Shown piece by piece: positions 35,808 to 44,897 of a stretch of 64,000 bases of DNA. Below the pieces are notes generated by a model, which searched no databases, was not told the origin of the DNA, and saw nothing but the letters and a program-made list of their open reading frames with translations. A program made the translations under genes and the position numbers. Location: assembly GCA_964392365.1 (NCBI GenBank), contig CAYMPH010000002.1, positions 62,001 to 126,000 on the forward strand, given 5' to 3'. Source of the DNA: CAYMPH01 sp964392365. Its GTDB lineage: Bacteria > Spirochaetota > UBA4802 > UBA5550. Position 1 is the stretch's first letter. Every line of letters begins with the position of its first letter.

Positions 35808-37238
35808 ATGACATTAGAAGGAAAAAAAGCAATTCTTCTGGTTGAAGATGAGCGCGTGACAGCTTTGATGACTTCAACTGCCATTCAGAAAGCCGGTTAC
35901 AGTGTTGTGACAGCATACTCGGGTGAAAGTGCAGTGCAAATTGCAGATGCCAATAACGAAATTGATATTATTCTAATGGACATTGAGCTCGGCGACGGTA
36001 TTGACGGCACTGAAGCTGCTCAGATAATATTATCTAAAAAAAATATTCCAATAGTATTTCTTTCTTCACATACAGAGAAAGAATATGTTGATAAAGTAAA
36101 AGAGATTGCCCGTTACGGATATGTTGTTAAAAATTCCGGAGATTTTGTGCTTCTGTCTTCAATAGAAATGGCGTTCGAACTTTATAATGCGAATATAAGA
36201 ATAAAAGAAAGCGAAGAAAGATATAAAAGAATTACAGACGGCTTAACTGATTATCTCTATACTGTAAAAGTTAAAGATGGAAAAGCTGTTGAAACAAATC
36301 ACAGTGAAGCCTGCCATACTGTAACAGGCTATACGGCGAAAGAGTTTTCAGAAAATCCCTACCTGTGGTTCAATATGATTGTTCCTGAAGAAAGGGAATG
36401 GGTTACCGCAAGATTTTTAAAAATAATAAATGGGGAAAAACTTAATCCGGTTGAGCACAGGATTATATGCAGGGATGGTAAAATAAAATGGATCAGCGAT
36501 ACATCAATTTCCAAATATGATTCAAACGGGAAACTTGTTTCTTACGATGGTGTAATTAAAGATATTACCGAGCGGAAAAAGACTGAAGATTTACTTGTTT
36601 TAAGAGCCAAAGCATTATCAACAACACAGGAAGCTACTATCAGCAGCATGGCTATACTTGCCGAATTCCGCGACCCTGAAACCGGCGGTCATATACAAAG
36701 GACCAAGCTGTATGTTAAGCTTATACTGGAAAAAATATCTGATAATCTTCCGTATGCTTCCGGTGATATAGAACTGATATGGCATTCAGCTCCTTTACAC
36801 GATATCGGCAAAGTCGCTATACCGGACAGCATTTTATTGAAACCCGGCAAGCTGACTCCGGACGAATTTGATATAATGAAAAAACACACAACATTCGGTT
36901 TTGATGCAATCCAGCGGACTGAAACTATTCTCGGTGAAAATTCTTTTTTAAATTTTGCAAAGGAAATTTCAAAGTATCATCATGAAAAATGGGATGGAAC
37001 CGGTTATCCTTTTGCATTAAAGGGTGAAGATATTCCACTGAGTGCGAGAATAATGGCGCTTGCAGATGTATATGATGCTCTTGTTTCAGAGCGCCCGTAT
37101 AAAAAACCCATGTCACATGAAAGCGCGCTTGAGATAATATTGAAAGGTTCGGGGTCGCATTTCGAGCCGCATCTAGTAAAAATATTTATAGACAACAGCA
37201 GGGACTTTTATTCTATAGCAAAACAGTATGCTGACTGA
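35808..37238 (+). CDS. Receiver-PAS-HD-GYP protein (putative c-di-GMP phosphodiesterase)
   Basis: 476 residues. The receiver has Asp58 in 'IILMDIELGDGIDG' and 'RYGYVVKNSGD', and is closely related to the receivers of the flanking kinases. A PAS_3-like domain (about 140-255) ends in 'DITERKKTED'. The C-terminal HD-GYP domain starts at about 265 with 'AMILAEFRDPETGGHIQRT'-like sequence; its metal site is 'HDIGKVAIPDSILLKPGKL' (His331-Asp332) and the second signature is 'YHHEKWDGTGYP' (Gly399-Tyr400-Pro401). All metal ligands appear intact, so hydrolysis of c-di-GMP to GMP is likely. Phosphorylation of the receiver by one of the array kinases probably sets activity. Confidence 0.94.
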   Translation: MTLEGKKAILLVEDERVTALMTSTAIQKAGYSVVTAYSGESAVQIADANNEIDIILMDIELGDGIDGTEAAQIILSKKNIPIVFLSSHTEKEYVDKVKEIARYGYVVKNSGDFVLLSSIEMAFELYNANIRIKESEERYKRITDGLTDYLYTVKVKDGKAVETNHSEACHTVTGYTAKEFSENPYLWFNMIVPEEREWVTARFLKIINGEKLNPVEHRIICRDGKIKWISDTSISKYDSNGKLVSYDGVIKDITERKKTEDLLVLRAKALSTTQEATISSMAILAEFRDPETGGHIQRTKLYVKLILEKISDNLPYASGDIELIWHSAPLHDIGKVAIPDSILLKPGKLTPDEFDIMKKHTTFGFDAIQRTETILGENSFLNFAKEISKYHHEKWDGTGYPFALKGEDIPLSARIMALADVYDALVSERPYKKPMSHESALEIILKGSGSHFEPHLVKIFIDNSRDFYSIAKQYAD

Positions 37239-37285
37239 CTCACTCCGGACAGGGAGATGATTATACAATAAAGTTCGAGGAAGAA

Positions 37286-37441
37286 ATGAAATTAGATAAT
37301 TGCTTAAACTGTGAATTCCACAATGATTACCTGAATGGGCAGATACTCTGCAAATTCAGCAGTAATATCAATAGTGTTGCAACATATACAGATGAAAAAA
37401 CTTCTGTAGTGTTTGTTGTAGGCTGTCCAAAGGAAAAATGA
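37286..37441 (+). CDS. Small four-cysteine protein
   Basis: 51 residues, ATG at 37286 with cgaggaag 4-5 bases upstream. It starts MKLDNCLNCEFHNDYLNG and includes a CxxC pair (Cys6, Cys9), Cys22 in 'QILCKFSS' and Cys47 in 'VVGCPKEK'. The spacing suggests a small zinc-binding or treble-clef-like fold. It lies 47 bases after the HD-GYP gene on the same strand and before the next large kinase. I know short Cys proteins of this type as hypothetical genes in spirochaetes and deltaproteobacteria, but cannot name a family. Confidence 0.6.
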   Translation: MKLDNCLNCEFHNDYLNGQILCKFSSNINSVATYTDEKTSVVFVVGCPKEK

Positions 37442-37631
37442 TTTTAAATTCAATATTGCACTATTATCAATACAAAAAAACTCTTTTATAAATAAAAAGT
37501 GCTATACCTGTAATTATAAACATTTGATATAATAAAAACTTATTGCAGTTTCAAAGGAAATGGATATATAAAATTATATTAACCATTTGATAGAAACTTA
37601 TTTTTTTTTATTAATATTTTAAGGAATAAAG

Positions 37632-40600
37632 ATGGGTATTAAAACAATCCTGCTTGTTGAAGATGAAACAGTAACTTCTATAGTAACTTCTACTGTTTTG
37701 CAGAAATTCGGTTATGATGTTGTAACTGCAGATACCGGAGAACACGCTGTTACTGCAGCAGCTGCCAATAAAAATATTGATCTTATACTTATGGACATTG
37801 ATCTGGGTGATGGAATTGACGGCACTGAAGCTGCAGCATTTATTTTAAAAGACCGTGATATCCCGGTAGTATTTCTTTCGAGCCACACTGAGCCTGAAAT
37901 AGTTGAAAAAACAGAAAAAATTACTTCTTACGGTTACGTTGTAAAAAATTCAAGCACTACAGTTCTTGATGCTTCAATCAAGATGGCGTTTAAGCTGTTT
38001 GATGCGAATCAGAAAATAAAAAATGAACTTGCTGAGCGCATACTTGCAGAAGAAAGATTAACCCATGCAAAAACAACCTGGGATAAAACATTTAATTCAA
38101 TGTCTGATATTGTCTGCATGATATCACTTGATCATACTTTTCTTGCAATAAATGAAACCGGAATAAAATCGCTTGGCCTTCCAAAAGAAAAAATAATCGG
38201 CAGAAAATGTTATGAGCTGATTCATGGGACCAATTGTCCAATTGAGACATGTCCATGCAGTATGTCATTGCAAACAGGGAAAGAAGAATTCAGCGAATTT
38301 GAACAGGATGGAAAAAACTATATTCTTCAAGCAAGTCCTATGCATGATAATTCTGGGAAGATTACCTCGTTTGTTCACAATATTAAAGAAATCACAGACC
38401 GCAGAAAATCTGATAAAACTATTGAACGCCAGAACAGCATATTCGACACTTTGCTGAATAATCTCCAGGTGGGCGTTATGATGATAGAAGCGCCGTCCGG
38501 AAAACCGATTGTAGTAAATGAACAGGCTGCAAGGCTTCTCGGCAGGGGCAATCTTCCGGATGCATCAAAGGATAATCTTGCTGAAGTATACAAGGCATAT
38601 AAGCTTGATAGCAATGAGCCGTATCCGGAGAATGAGATGCCGCTTGTGCGGGGATTGCTCGGTGAGTCTGCTCATGTTGAAGATATGGTTGTTGTGCGTC
38701 CCGACGGAACCAGGACGCTGCTTGAGATTTTTGGTTCGCCTTTACTGGACAAACAGGGAAATGTGTGGGCAAGTCTTGTGAGCTTCAGGGATATCACAGA
38801 GCAAAAACGGGCAGAAGATGAAATCAAAAGAAAGAATGAAGAGCTTGAATCTGCAAATGAAGAAATGATTGCAGCAATGGAGGAAATGGAAGCATCGAAC
38901 GAAGAACTTATTGCAGCCAGTGAGGAACTTAGGGAGAGCGAGGATAAATTCAAGTATTTGTTCGACCATTCTATCGTGGGGAAATCACTCACTCTTATAA
39001 CTGGTGAGGTTAATGCCAACCAGGCTTTATGTGATTTGCTTGGATATACTTCGGATGAATTAAAAAATAAAAAATGGCAGGAAATTACACACCCGGATGA
39101 TATTGAACAGACTCAAAAAGAAATTGACCAGCTCCTTTCAGGCAAACGGGATTCAGCACGCTTTAGTAAAAGATTTATTCATAAAAACGGATCTGTTGTA
39201 TGGGTGGATTTAAGCTCATCCCTGCGCCGCAATAAAGACGGCAAACCGCTTTATCTTATTTCTTCTGCTATTGACATCACCGATCGCAGGCAGATGGAAG
39301 AAAAACTTATAATGGCAAATATTCTTCTCGAGCAGACCTTTGATCAATCACCGCTTTCAATGGTTATGGTCAGCATGCCTGGAGCTGTAATTCAGATTAT
39401 CAATCCTGCATGCAGGGAATTTCTTGGAATAACAGATGAACCTTCTTATATCGGCAATTCTCTGATGAATATAAATCCTTCATATAAGGATTATGATGCA
39501 AATGAAAATCCAGGTAATATCAGTGATTTGCCTTTAGCCCGTGCGTTATCCGGCCGCAAAACAATTAATGAAGGGCGGCTGATTGTCAGAAAGGACGGTT
39601 CAAGACGATGGGCGCTTGTAAATGCGATTCCTATTTATAATTTTAATGGTGAAATTATAGCCGCTTATCTTTCAATGAGTGATATTTCCGATCGCAAAAT
39701 TGCAGAAATTGAATTGCGTGAGAGCGAGAAAAGGTATGCTATGATTCTTTCTGCTGTGAATGACGGTTTCTGGGATTGGAATGTTCAAACAGGGAATGCT
39801 TTTTTCAGCACTATTTACTATGAAATACTCGGCTATGAAGATAAAGAATTTCCTGCTGTATACGCTTCCTGGCGTTTACTAGTTCATCCGGATGATATTA
39901 ACAGAGTGGAACAGGATCTTCAATCAAGTATAGAAAGCGGTATTGGTTTTGCAATTGATCTGAGAATGAAAAAAAAATCAGGGGATTGGTTATGGGTTTC
40001 AACCCGCGGCAAAGCAATAGAGCTTGATTCTGACGGTAAGGCTCTCAGGATGGTAGGTACGTTGAGTGATATCACCGAGCGCAAAAAGACCGAGGATGAA
40101 AATAAACTTAATGAAGCGCGCTTAAGAAAACTTGTCGATATTCTGCAGCATCCTGCTGAAACAATTCAGGAGTTTCTTGATTATGCGCTTGAACAGGCCC
40201 TGCAGATGACAGGCAGCAAAATCGGGTACATTTACCATTATAATGAAGAACGCAGACAGCTGATTCTTAACTCATGGTCAAAAAATGTAATGCCGAATTG
40301 TTCTGTTGTTAATCCGCAAACCTGCTACGAACTTGATAAAACAGGAATCTGGGGTGAGGCCGTGCGTCAGCGCAAACCGATTTTTGTTAATGATTATCAG
40401 GCTGATCATCCATTGAAAAAAGGCTATCCCGAAGGTCATGTAAAACTTCTGAAATTTATTACAATCCCGGTATTCAAAGGTGAAACCATTGTCAGTGTGG
40501 TAGGGCTTGCAAACAAGGATACAGATTATCTTGAAACAGATGTACTGCAGATTTCTCTGCTGATGGATTCTGTATGGAAGGTAATTGACCGTAAAAAGGT

Positions 40601-41603
40601 TGAAGAAGCACTTCGGGAAAGTGAAGAGAAATTCCGGTTATTGCATGAATCCGCCGGCATAGGAATTGGATACTATAATATTGATGGAATCGTTATTTCT
40701 TATAATCAGATGGCAGCAAAAAATATGGGCGGTATTCCTGAGGATTTTAATGGAAAATCCATATATGATATTTTTCCGAAACAGGAAGCGGAATTTTACC
40801 ACAACCGGATAAAAAATGCCGCTTTACTCAATGTGCCGGTAGAATATGAAGATCTAGTCCCGTTACCAACTGGTGATAAATATTTCTTCAGCACATTTTC
40901 GAAAATTTCTGATACAACAAACAATAATATTATAGGAGTTCAAATATTATCACAGGATATAACTGAACGTAAACGTGCAGAAGAAAAAATTAAATCGCTT
41001 CTTTCAGAAAAAGAAATTATTCTCAGGGAAGTAAATCACCGAATAAAAAACAATATGAATGTAATACACGGCCTTCTTATGCTTCAGTCTTATGCGATGA
41101 AAGATCCTTTATCCATATCTGCACTTGAAGATTCAGCTATGCGCGTGCAGAGCATGATGATTTTATATGATAAGCTGTACCGTTCTCCGGATGTTCAGAA
41201 TATTTCTGTTTTAGATTATATTCCATCACTGGCAGATCAAATAGTATCAAACTTTCCAAACAGTAATACAGTGAAGATAGAAAAGAAAATTGATGATTTT
41301 ATTCTGGATGCAAAAAGGCTGCAGACTATTGGAATAATTATCAATGAGCTTTTGACAAATGTTATGAAATATGCGTTTGCCGGAAGAAAAAACGGGCTTA
41401 TCGAGCTCGGAGTTTTGTTAAAAGGAAAATCTGTTTCGATTACAGTAGAGGATAATGGAATCGGCATGCCTGTATCAGTTGATCTGGAAAATTCTACAGG
41501 CTTTGGACTTAAGCTTGTGTGGATGCTCTCGAAAGAACTTTATGGGAAAATACGTATAGAACGGAAAAAAGGAACAAAAATTATATTGGAATTTGATATT
41601 TAA
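37632..41603 (+). CDS. Receiver-PAS (multiple)-GAF-PAS-HisKA_2 histidine kinase
   Basis: 1323 residues, no membrane segment. The receiver (Asp55, 'LILMDIDLGDGIDG', 'SYGYVVKNSS') is followed by PAS 1 with a cysteine-rich insert 'GRKCYELIHGTNCPIETCPC', as seen in some PAS_4-type domains of anaerobes. More PAS domains start near 265, 435, 560 and 695, split by a coiled coil rich in E and M near 400 ('EEMIAAMEEMEASNEEL'). A GAF_2-like domain (about 845-985, 'MTGSKIGYIYHYNEERRQ') and a last PAS (about 1000-1110) lead to HisKA_2 'EIILREVNHRIKNNMNVIHG' with His1136. The ATPase ends with 'GFGLKLVWML'. It probably integrates several cytoplasmic redox or ligand signals and passes phosphate to a separate receiver. 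Confidence 0.93.
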   Translation: MGIKTILLVEDETVTSIVTSTVLQKFGYDVVTADTGEHAVTAAAANKNIDLILMDIDLGDGIDGTEAAAFILKDRDIPVVFLSSHTEPEIVEKTEKITSYGYVVKNSSTTVLDASIKMAFKLFDANQKIKNELAERILAEERLTHAKTTWDKTFNSMSDIVCMISLDHTFLAINETGIKSLGLPKEKIIGRKCYELIHGTNCPIETCPCSMSLQTGKEEFSEFEQDGKNYILQASPMHDNSGKITSFVHNIKEITDRRKSDKTIERQNSIFDTLLNNLQVGVMMIEAPSGKPIVVNEQAARLLGRGNLPDASKDNLAEVYKAYKLDSNEPYPENEMPLVRGLLGESAHVEDMVVVRPDGTRTLLEIFGSPLLDKQGNVWASLVSFRDITEQKRAEDEIKRKNEELESANEEMIAAMEEMEASNEELIAASEELRESEDKFKYLFDHSIVGKSLTLITGEVNANQALCDLLGYTSDELKNKKWQEITHPDDIEQTQKEIDQLLSGKRDSARFSKRFIHKNGSVVWVDLSSSLRRNKDGKPLYLISSAIDITDRRQMEEKLIMANILLEQTFDQSPLSMVMVSMPGAVIQIINPACREFLGITDEPSYIGNSLMNINPSYKDYDANENPGNISDLPLARALSGRKTINEGRLIVRKDGSRRWALVNAIPIYNFNGEIIAAYLSMSDISDRKIAEIELRESEKRYAMILSAVNDGFWDWNVQTGNAFFSTIYYEILGYEDKEFPAVYASWRLLVHPDDINRVEQDLQSSIESGIGFAIDLRMKKKSGDWLWVSTRGKAIELDSDGKALRMVGTLSDITERKKTEDENKLNEARLRKLVDILQHPAETIQEFLDYALEQALQMTGSKIGYIYHYNEERRQLILNSWSKNVMPNCSVVNPQTCYELDKTGIWGEAVRQRKPIFVNDYQADHPLKKGYPEGHVKLLKFITIPVFKGETIVSVVGLANKDTDYLETDVLQISLLMDSVWKVIDRKKVEEALRESEEKFRLLHESAGIGIGYYNIDGIVISYNQMAAKNMGGIPEDFNGKSIYDIFPKQEAEFYHNRIKNAALLNVPVEYEDLVPLPTGDKYFFSTFSKISDTTNNNIIGVQILSQDITERKRAEEKIKSLLSEKEIILREVNHRIKNNMNVIHGLLMLQSYAMKDPLSISALEDSAMRVQSMMILYDKLYRSPDVQNISVLDYIPSLADQIVSNFPNSNTVKIEKKIDDFILDAKRLQTIGIIINELLTNVMKYAFAGRKNGLIELGVLLKGKSVSITVEDNGIGMPVSVDLENSTGFGLKLVWMLSKELYGKIRIERKKGTKIILEFDI

Positions 41604-41673
41604 ATAATTATATTTTAAAGTGTTTCATTATCTTTGTGATGAAAAGATAAAATAATTAAAGGGATGTGAATTA

Positions 41674-43896
41674 TTGGAAACAACATCTGCAATCAATGAA
41701 AAAGAAATAACTTTTATTATATCCGGTAAGAGCTTTATCCCTTTAATTATTATTACTATTCTTTCTTTTTTCTTGATCAATCCTGCTTTTGCGCAAACAA
41801 CTAAAAATTCCAGGAATGTATTAATACTTCATGCACAGGATCAATTTCTTCCGGCAAATATTTTAATGGATAGGACATTATATTCAGTTTTAAAAAGTTC
41901 AAAATCACTGAATGTTTCAATTTATAGCGAATACCTTGAAAAAGTCAGGTTTAATTCAGTATCAGTGCAGGATGAAATTTTAAAACAGCTGCATGCAAAA
42001 TATGGCAGTATAAATCTGGATTTAATTATAATTACAGATGACATATCCTGGGATTATTTTCTGGAGCATAACAGGAATCTGTTTAAAGGAATACCTGTTG
42101 TTTTGTGCGGTCTGACTAAAGAGAAACTTGATATTAAAAGCCTGGGGAGCAATGTAACCGGCAATTTTAAACATCTGGACATTGAAGCAAATATTGAAAC
42201 TATTTTAAAAGTGCAGCCAGAAACAAATAAAATAGCAGTAGTAATTGGCACAGGTTTGCAGGATGCATTCTATGAGTCAATAACCAGAAAGGATTTCGCT
42301 AAATATCAAACAAGAGTTAATGTAGATTATATAATAGGTTTTAGTATAGAAGAAACGCAGCAGAAAATATCAAAACTATCCCCGTATACTGTTGTCCTTT
42401 ATGTTTCCATGTATAGAGATGGTACTGGTAAAGGATTTAATCCGCGGGATGTGATTCCGCTTTTGAAAAAAACAGCAAATGTTCCAATATATGGAGTGTC
42501 TGATACGTATTTAATGCATGGAATTATTGGTGGAAATTTATTAAGCTTTGCAGACTTGAGCGCGGATGCTTCAGAAATTGCTTTAAATATATTGCACGGG
42601 AAAAACCCAAAAGAAATACCTGCCAGGGTTTTAGATAATAAAAACTATTTTGACTGGATAGAAATGAAGAGGTGGGGTATAAAAGAATCGGCTCTGCCTT
42701 CCGGCAGTATCATTGTAAATAAAAAGCCGGGTGCCTGGGATTTATATAGATGGCAGATAGTAGGCTTTCTTATGTTTCTAATTATGGAGACACTCCTGAT
42801 CTTTTATCTGATGCTGCAGCTTTCATTGAAAAAGCAGGCGCAGGAAAAAATAATTAGTGACCGCAATTTTATAACAAGCATTATGGAAACAAGTCCTGTC
42901 GGCATAACAAGAGTTGATTCCAAAGGAAAAATTATCTTTGCGAACTCCAAGGCAATATCTATACTGGGACTTACTATTGATGAAATTTCTCAAACAGACT
43001 ATAATGCGCCGGTCTGGCGAATTTCAGATCTGGATGGAAGACCTGTACCTGATGAAAAGCTTCCATTTTATCTGGTAATGTCCACGGGAAAAACTGTTTT
43101 TGATGTCCAGCATGCAATTCAATGGCCTGATGGAAAACGTGTATTGCTCTCGATAAACGGGGCACCAATGATTGATAAAAGCGGTCATGTTTCCGGTATG
43201 GTCGCAAGTTTTGAAGATATCACCGAGCGGAAGAAAATAGAGCAAAAGACACTCCAGTCTCTCCGTGAAAAAGAAACTCTCATCCGCGAGATTTATCACA
43301 GGACTAAAAATACAATGCAGGTAATACGGGGTATAATTTTACTTCAGGCGGTAGAGTTCCCTCAGAACGCTGAGCTGCAGAAGATTGTAAAAAACACTGA
43401 AGATAAAATACAGGCAATATCGCTTGTTCACCAGATGCTTTATAAATCGCATGATTTATCCAGAATTTCAATAAAAGAATATATACTTGAACTGACTGAC
43501 CTGATTTTGCAGAGCTTCAATGTTCCGGAAGGCAGAATTTCATTGAATATTAAGATTGATGACCAGGAATTTTTACTTGATACTGCAATTCCATTCGGAC
43601 TCATAATAAATGAACTGATGACAAATTCTTTAATGCACGCGTTCCCTGAAAACAGAAAAGGTATGATTAATATCAGCCTCACGTGCGATGATTCGGATAA
43701 AAATATATTGTATTATTCAGATAACGGCGTTGGTGTTATTGATGGTTTTGACTTCAGGAATCAGAATTCACTGGGTTTAAAACTGATTTATAATATAGCC
43801 GAACTTCAGATGATGGGAAAAGTAGTTATTGAAAACAATAAAGGTATAAGCTGTTTAATTGAATTTCCGGCAAAACTGTATAAAGCGAGAGTCTGA
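41674..43896 (+). CDS. Sensor kinase with periplasmic ABC_sub_bind-like domain, PAS and HisKA_2
   Basis: 740 residues, TTG start with gggatg upstream. An N-terminal hydrophobic segment ends in 'FFLINPAFAQT', a signal peptide or anchor. Residues 45-345 have a periplasmic binding fold of the PF04392 kind: 'NVLILHAQDQFLPANILMDR', 'LDLIIITDDISWDYFLEHN', 'GIPVVLCGLTKEKL' and 'VPIYGVSDTYLMHGIIGGNL'. A membrane helix (about 364-386) is followed by a PAS domain ('IMETSPVGITRVDSKGKIIF') and HisKA_2 'ETLIREIYHRTKNTMQVIRG' with His542, then ATPase 'LIINELMTNSLMHAF'. It is the only array kinase with an extracytoplasmic sensor and lacks the N-terminal receiver. A lone receiver gene follows after one base and is its likely target. 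Confidence 0.92.
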   Translation: METTSAINEKEITFIISGKSFIPLIIITILSFFLINPAFAQTTKNSRNVLILHAQDQFLPANILMDRTLYSVLKSSKSLNVSIYSEYLEKVRFNSVSVQDEILKQLHAKYGSINLDLIIITDDISWDYFLEHNRNLFKGIPVVLCGLTKEKLDIKSLGSNVTGNFKHLDIEANIETILKVQPETNKIAVVIGTGLQDAFYESITRKDFAKYQTRVNVDYIIGFSIEETQQKISKLSPYTVVLYVSMYRDGTGKGFNPRDVIPLLKKTANVPIYGVSDTYLMHGIIGGNLLSFADLSADASEIALNILHGKNPKEIPARVLDNKNYFDWIEMKRWGIKESALPSGSIIVNKKPGAWDLYRWQIVGFLMFLIMETLLIFYLMLQLSLKKQAQEKIISDRNFITSIMETSPVGITRVDSKGKIIFANSKAISILGLTIDEISQTDYNAPVWRISDLDGRPVPDEKLPFYLVMSTGKTVFDVQHAIQWPDGKRVLLSINGAPMIDKSGHVSGMVASFEDITERKKIEQKTLQSLREKETLIREIYHRTKNTMQVIRGIILLQAVEFPQNAELQKIVKNTEDKIQAISLVHQMLYKSHDLSRISIKEYILELTDLILQSFNVPEGRISLNIKIDDQEFLLDTAIPFGLIINELMTNSLMHAFPENRKGMINISLTCDDSDKNILYYSDNGVGVIDGFDFRNQNSLGLKLIYNIAELQMMGKVVIENNKGISCLIEFPAKLYKARV

Positions 43897-43897
43897 T

Positions 43898-44266
43898 ATG
43901 AAAAAAAACATAAAAATTCTTCTTGTTGAAGATGAAGTAATCACTGCCATGCTGATGCAGTCACAGCTTACAGGTCTCGGCTATGTAATTTCACAACACG
44001 TTACTACAGGTGAAAACGCAATCGTAAGTGCAAGAGAAAATCCGCCGGATATAATTTTAATGGATATCGCACTTGCAGGTGAAATTGACGGAATTGAAGC
44101 TGCAGCAGAAATCAGATCCAAATCAAATATTCCTGTAATATTTATTACAGGATATGAGGATCAGAATAATAAGGAACGCGCCGGAAATACTCATCCTCTT
44201 GAATATTTAATAAAGCCGCTTAATGTAAATAAATTAAAGATTCTTATTGATGCTTATTTTAATTAA
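43898..44266 (+). CDS. Single-domain response regulator
   Basis: 122 residues from the ATG at 43898, one base after the stop of the sensor kinase; the longer frame starting at 43859 overlaps that kinase. The receiver core is complete: 'ILLVEDEVITAMLMQSQL', the phosphoacceptor in 'IILMDIALAGEIDG', Thr in 'VIFITGYEDQ' and Lys-Pro in 'EYLIKPLNV'. It has no output domain. It probably receives phosphate from the adjacent HisKA_2 kinase and acts by protein contact or as a relay to the N-terminal receivers in the array. It differs from those receivers in keeping the Lys-Pro pair. Confidence 0.93.
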   Translation: MKKNIKILLVEDEVITAMLMQSQLTGLGYVISQHVTTGENAIVSARENPPDIILMDIALAGEIDGIEAAAEIRSKSNIPVIFITGYEDQNNKERAGNTHPLEYLIKPLNVNKLKILIDAYFN

Positions 44267-44461
44267 GTGGAAATATTTATCAGTTAAATTCTAAAAAACC
44301 TCTATTTTATCAGCCACTTATTCCATATGCATTAATCACCAGATTCTGCTATTTACTTTTTTCCCTATTAATGTTTATTTCAATATATAAATCTGATCCG
44401 GAATAGCTTCATAATGCGTGAACGGGAATTTCAGGAAAATTAAATTTAAGGAGTACACGAA

Positions 44462-44620
44462 GTGTATGCAAAACTCGACTTATTTAATGATCCGTCTTCC
44501 GAAAGTTCAAAAGGAAATTCATGTGCATATTCACGGGAAGAATTATACAAAGACAGTAAAAAAGATTTTAACACAGTCGATGCAATTATTGAAATTTTCA
44601 AAGGCGAACTGGTGAACTGA
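44462..44620 (+). CDS. Possible short protein (GTG start), unknown
   Basis: 52 codons from GTG at 44462, preceded by aaggag with an ideal 8-base spacing. It would begin VYAKLDLFNDPSSESSKG and end 'FNTVDAIIEIFKGELVN'. Composition looks like a real acidic protein (no cysteine cluster, regular D/E/K use), better than the overlapping 65-codon frame from 44418. A strong terminator follows about 100 bases later. I recognise no family; it may be a truncated gene relic. Confidence 0.35.
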   Translation: MYAKLDLFNDPSSESSKGNSCAYSREELYKDSKKDFNTVDAIIEIFKGELVN

Positions 44621-44716
44621 TTTTAAAAGAAACAGCTCTTCCTACACTAAACAACCTGAGTTAAGAAGTACCCGCATCCTCCTCGTAATTGGGCTGTATC
44701 TTTGAAATAAAAATTA

Positions 44717-44750
44717 AATACAAAAGCGACCGGAAGGCCGCTTTTGTATT
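44717..44750. terminator. Strong hairpin terminator with GNRA loop
   Basis: AATACAAAAGCG (44717-44728) pairs perfectly with CGCTTTTGTATT (44739-44750), capped by an inner CC/GG and a GGAA tetraloop. The T-rich arm on one side and A-rich arm on the other allow use in both directions. It ends the rightward signalling array and may also end the leftward GNAT gene. Confidence 0.88.
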
Positions 44751-44793
44751 TTGTTGAGTTTAACTTCAATGAGTTTTAAATGGTTTTGCAGCG

Positions 44794-44832
44794 GGGGTCA
44801 GAGCATCTGTGCAAGGAATCAGGGGTCAGAGC
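44794..44832 (+). repeat. REP pair (GGGGTCAGAGC x2)
   Basis: Exact cores at 44794-44804 and 44822-44832, 28 bases apart, both followed by ATC. Same core as the clusters at 35.5, 46.1, 59.6, 61.3 and 62.5 kb. Confidence 0.85.
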
Positions 44833-44897
44833 ATCGTTATATAAATTGAAGACAATAATAGACGATCATTTTAAATGAACCCGGAGAATGAATGTAT

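Larger units (their letters stand above)
44267..44897. other. Intergenic region: possible short gene, terminator and REP pair
   Basis: 631 bases. From left to right it holds about 190 bases of AT-rich sequence with no feature, a possible 52-residue GTG gene (44462-44620), a very strong terminator (44717-44750) and a GGGGTCAGAGC pair (44794-44832). Confidence 0.6.

Noticed and set aside
35611..35811. 66-codon frame between two signalling genes
   Set aside because: It runs across the inverted GCTCTGACCCC repeat, has no ribosome site and no family resemblance.
44418..44615. 65-codon frame with His-rich segment
   Set aside because: Overlaps a better frame (44462-44620) that has an ideal ribosome site; the residue pattern looks like an out-of-frame shadow.
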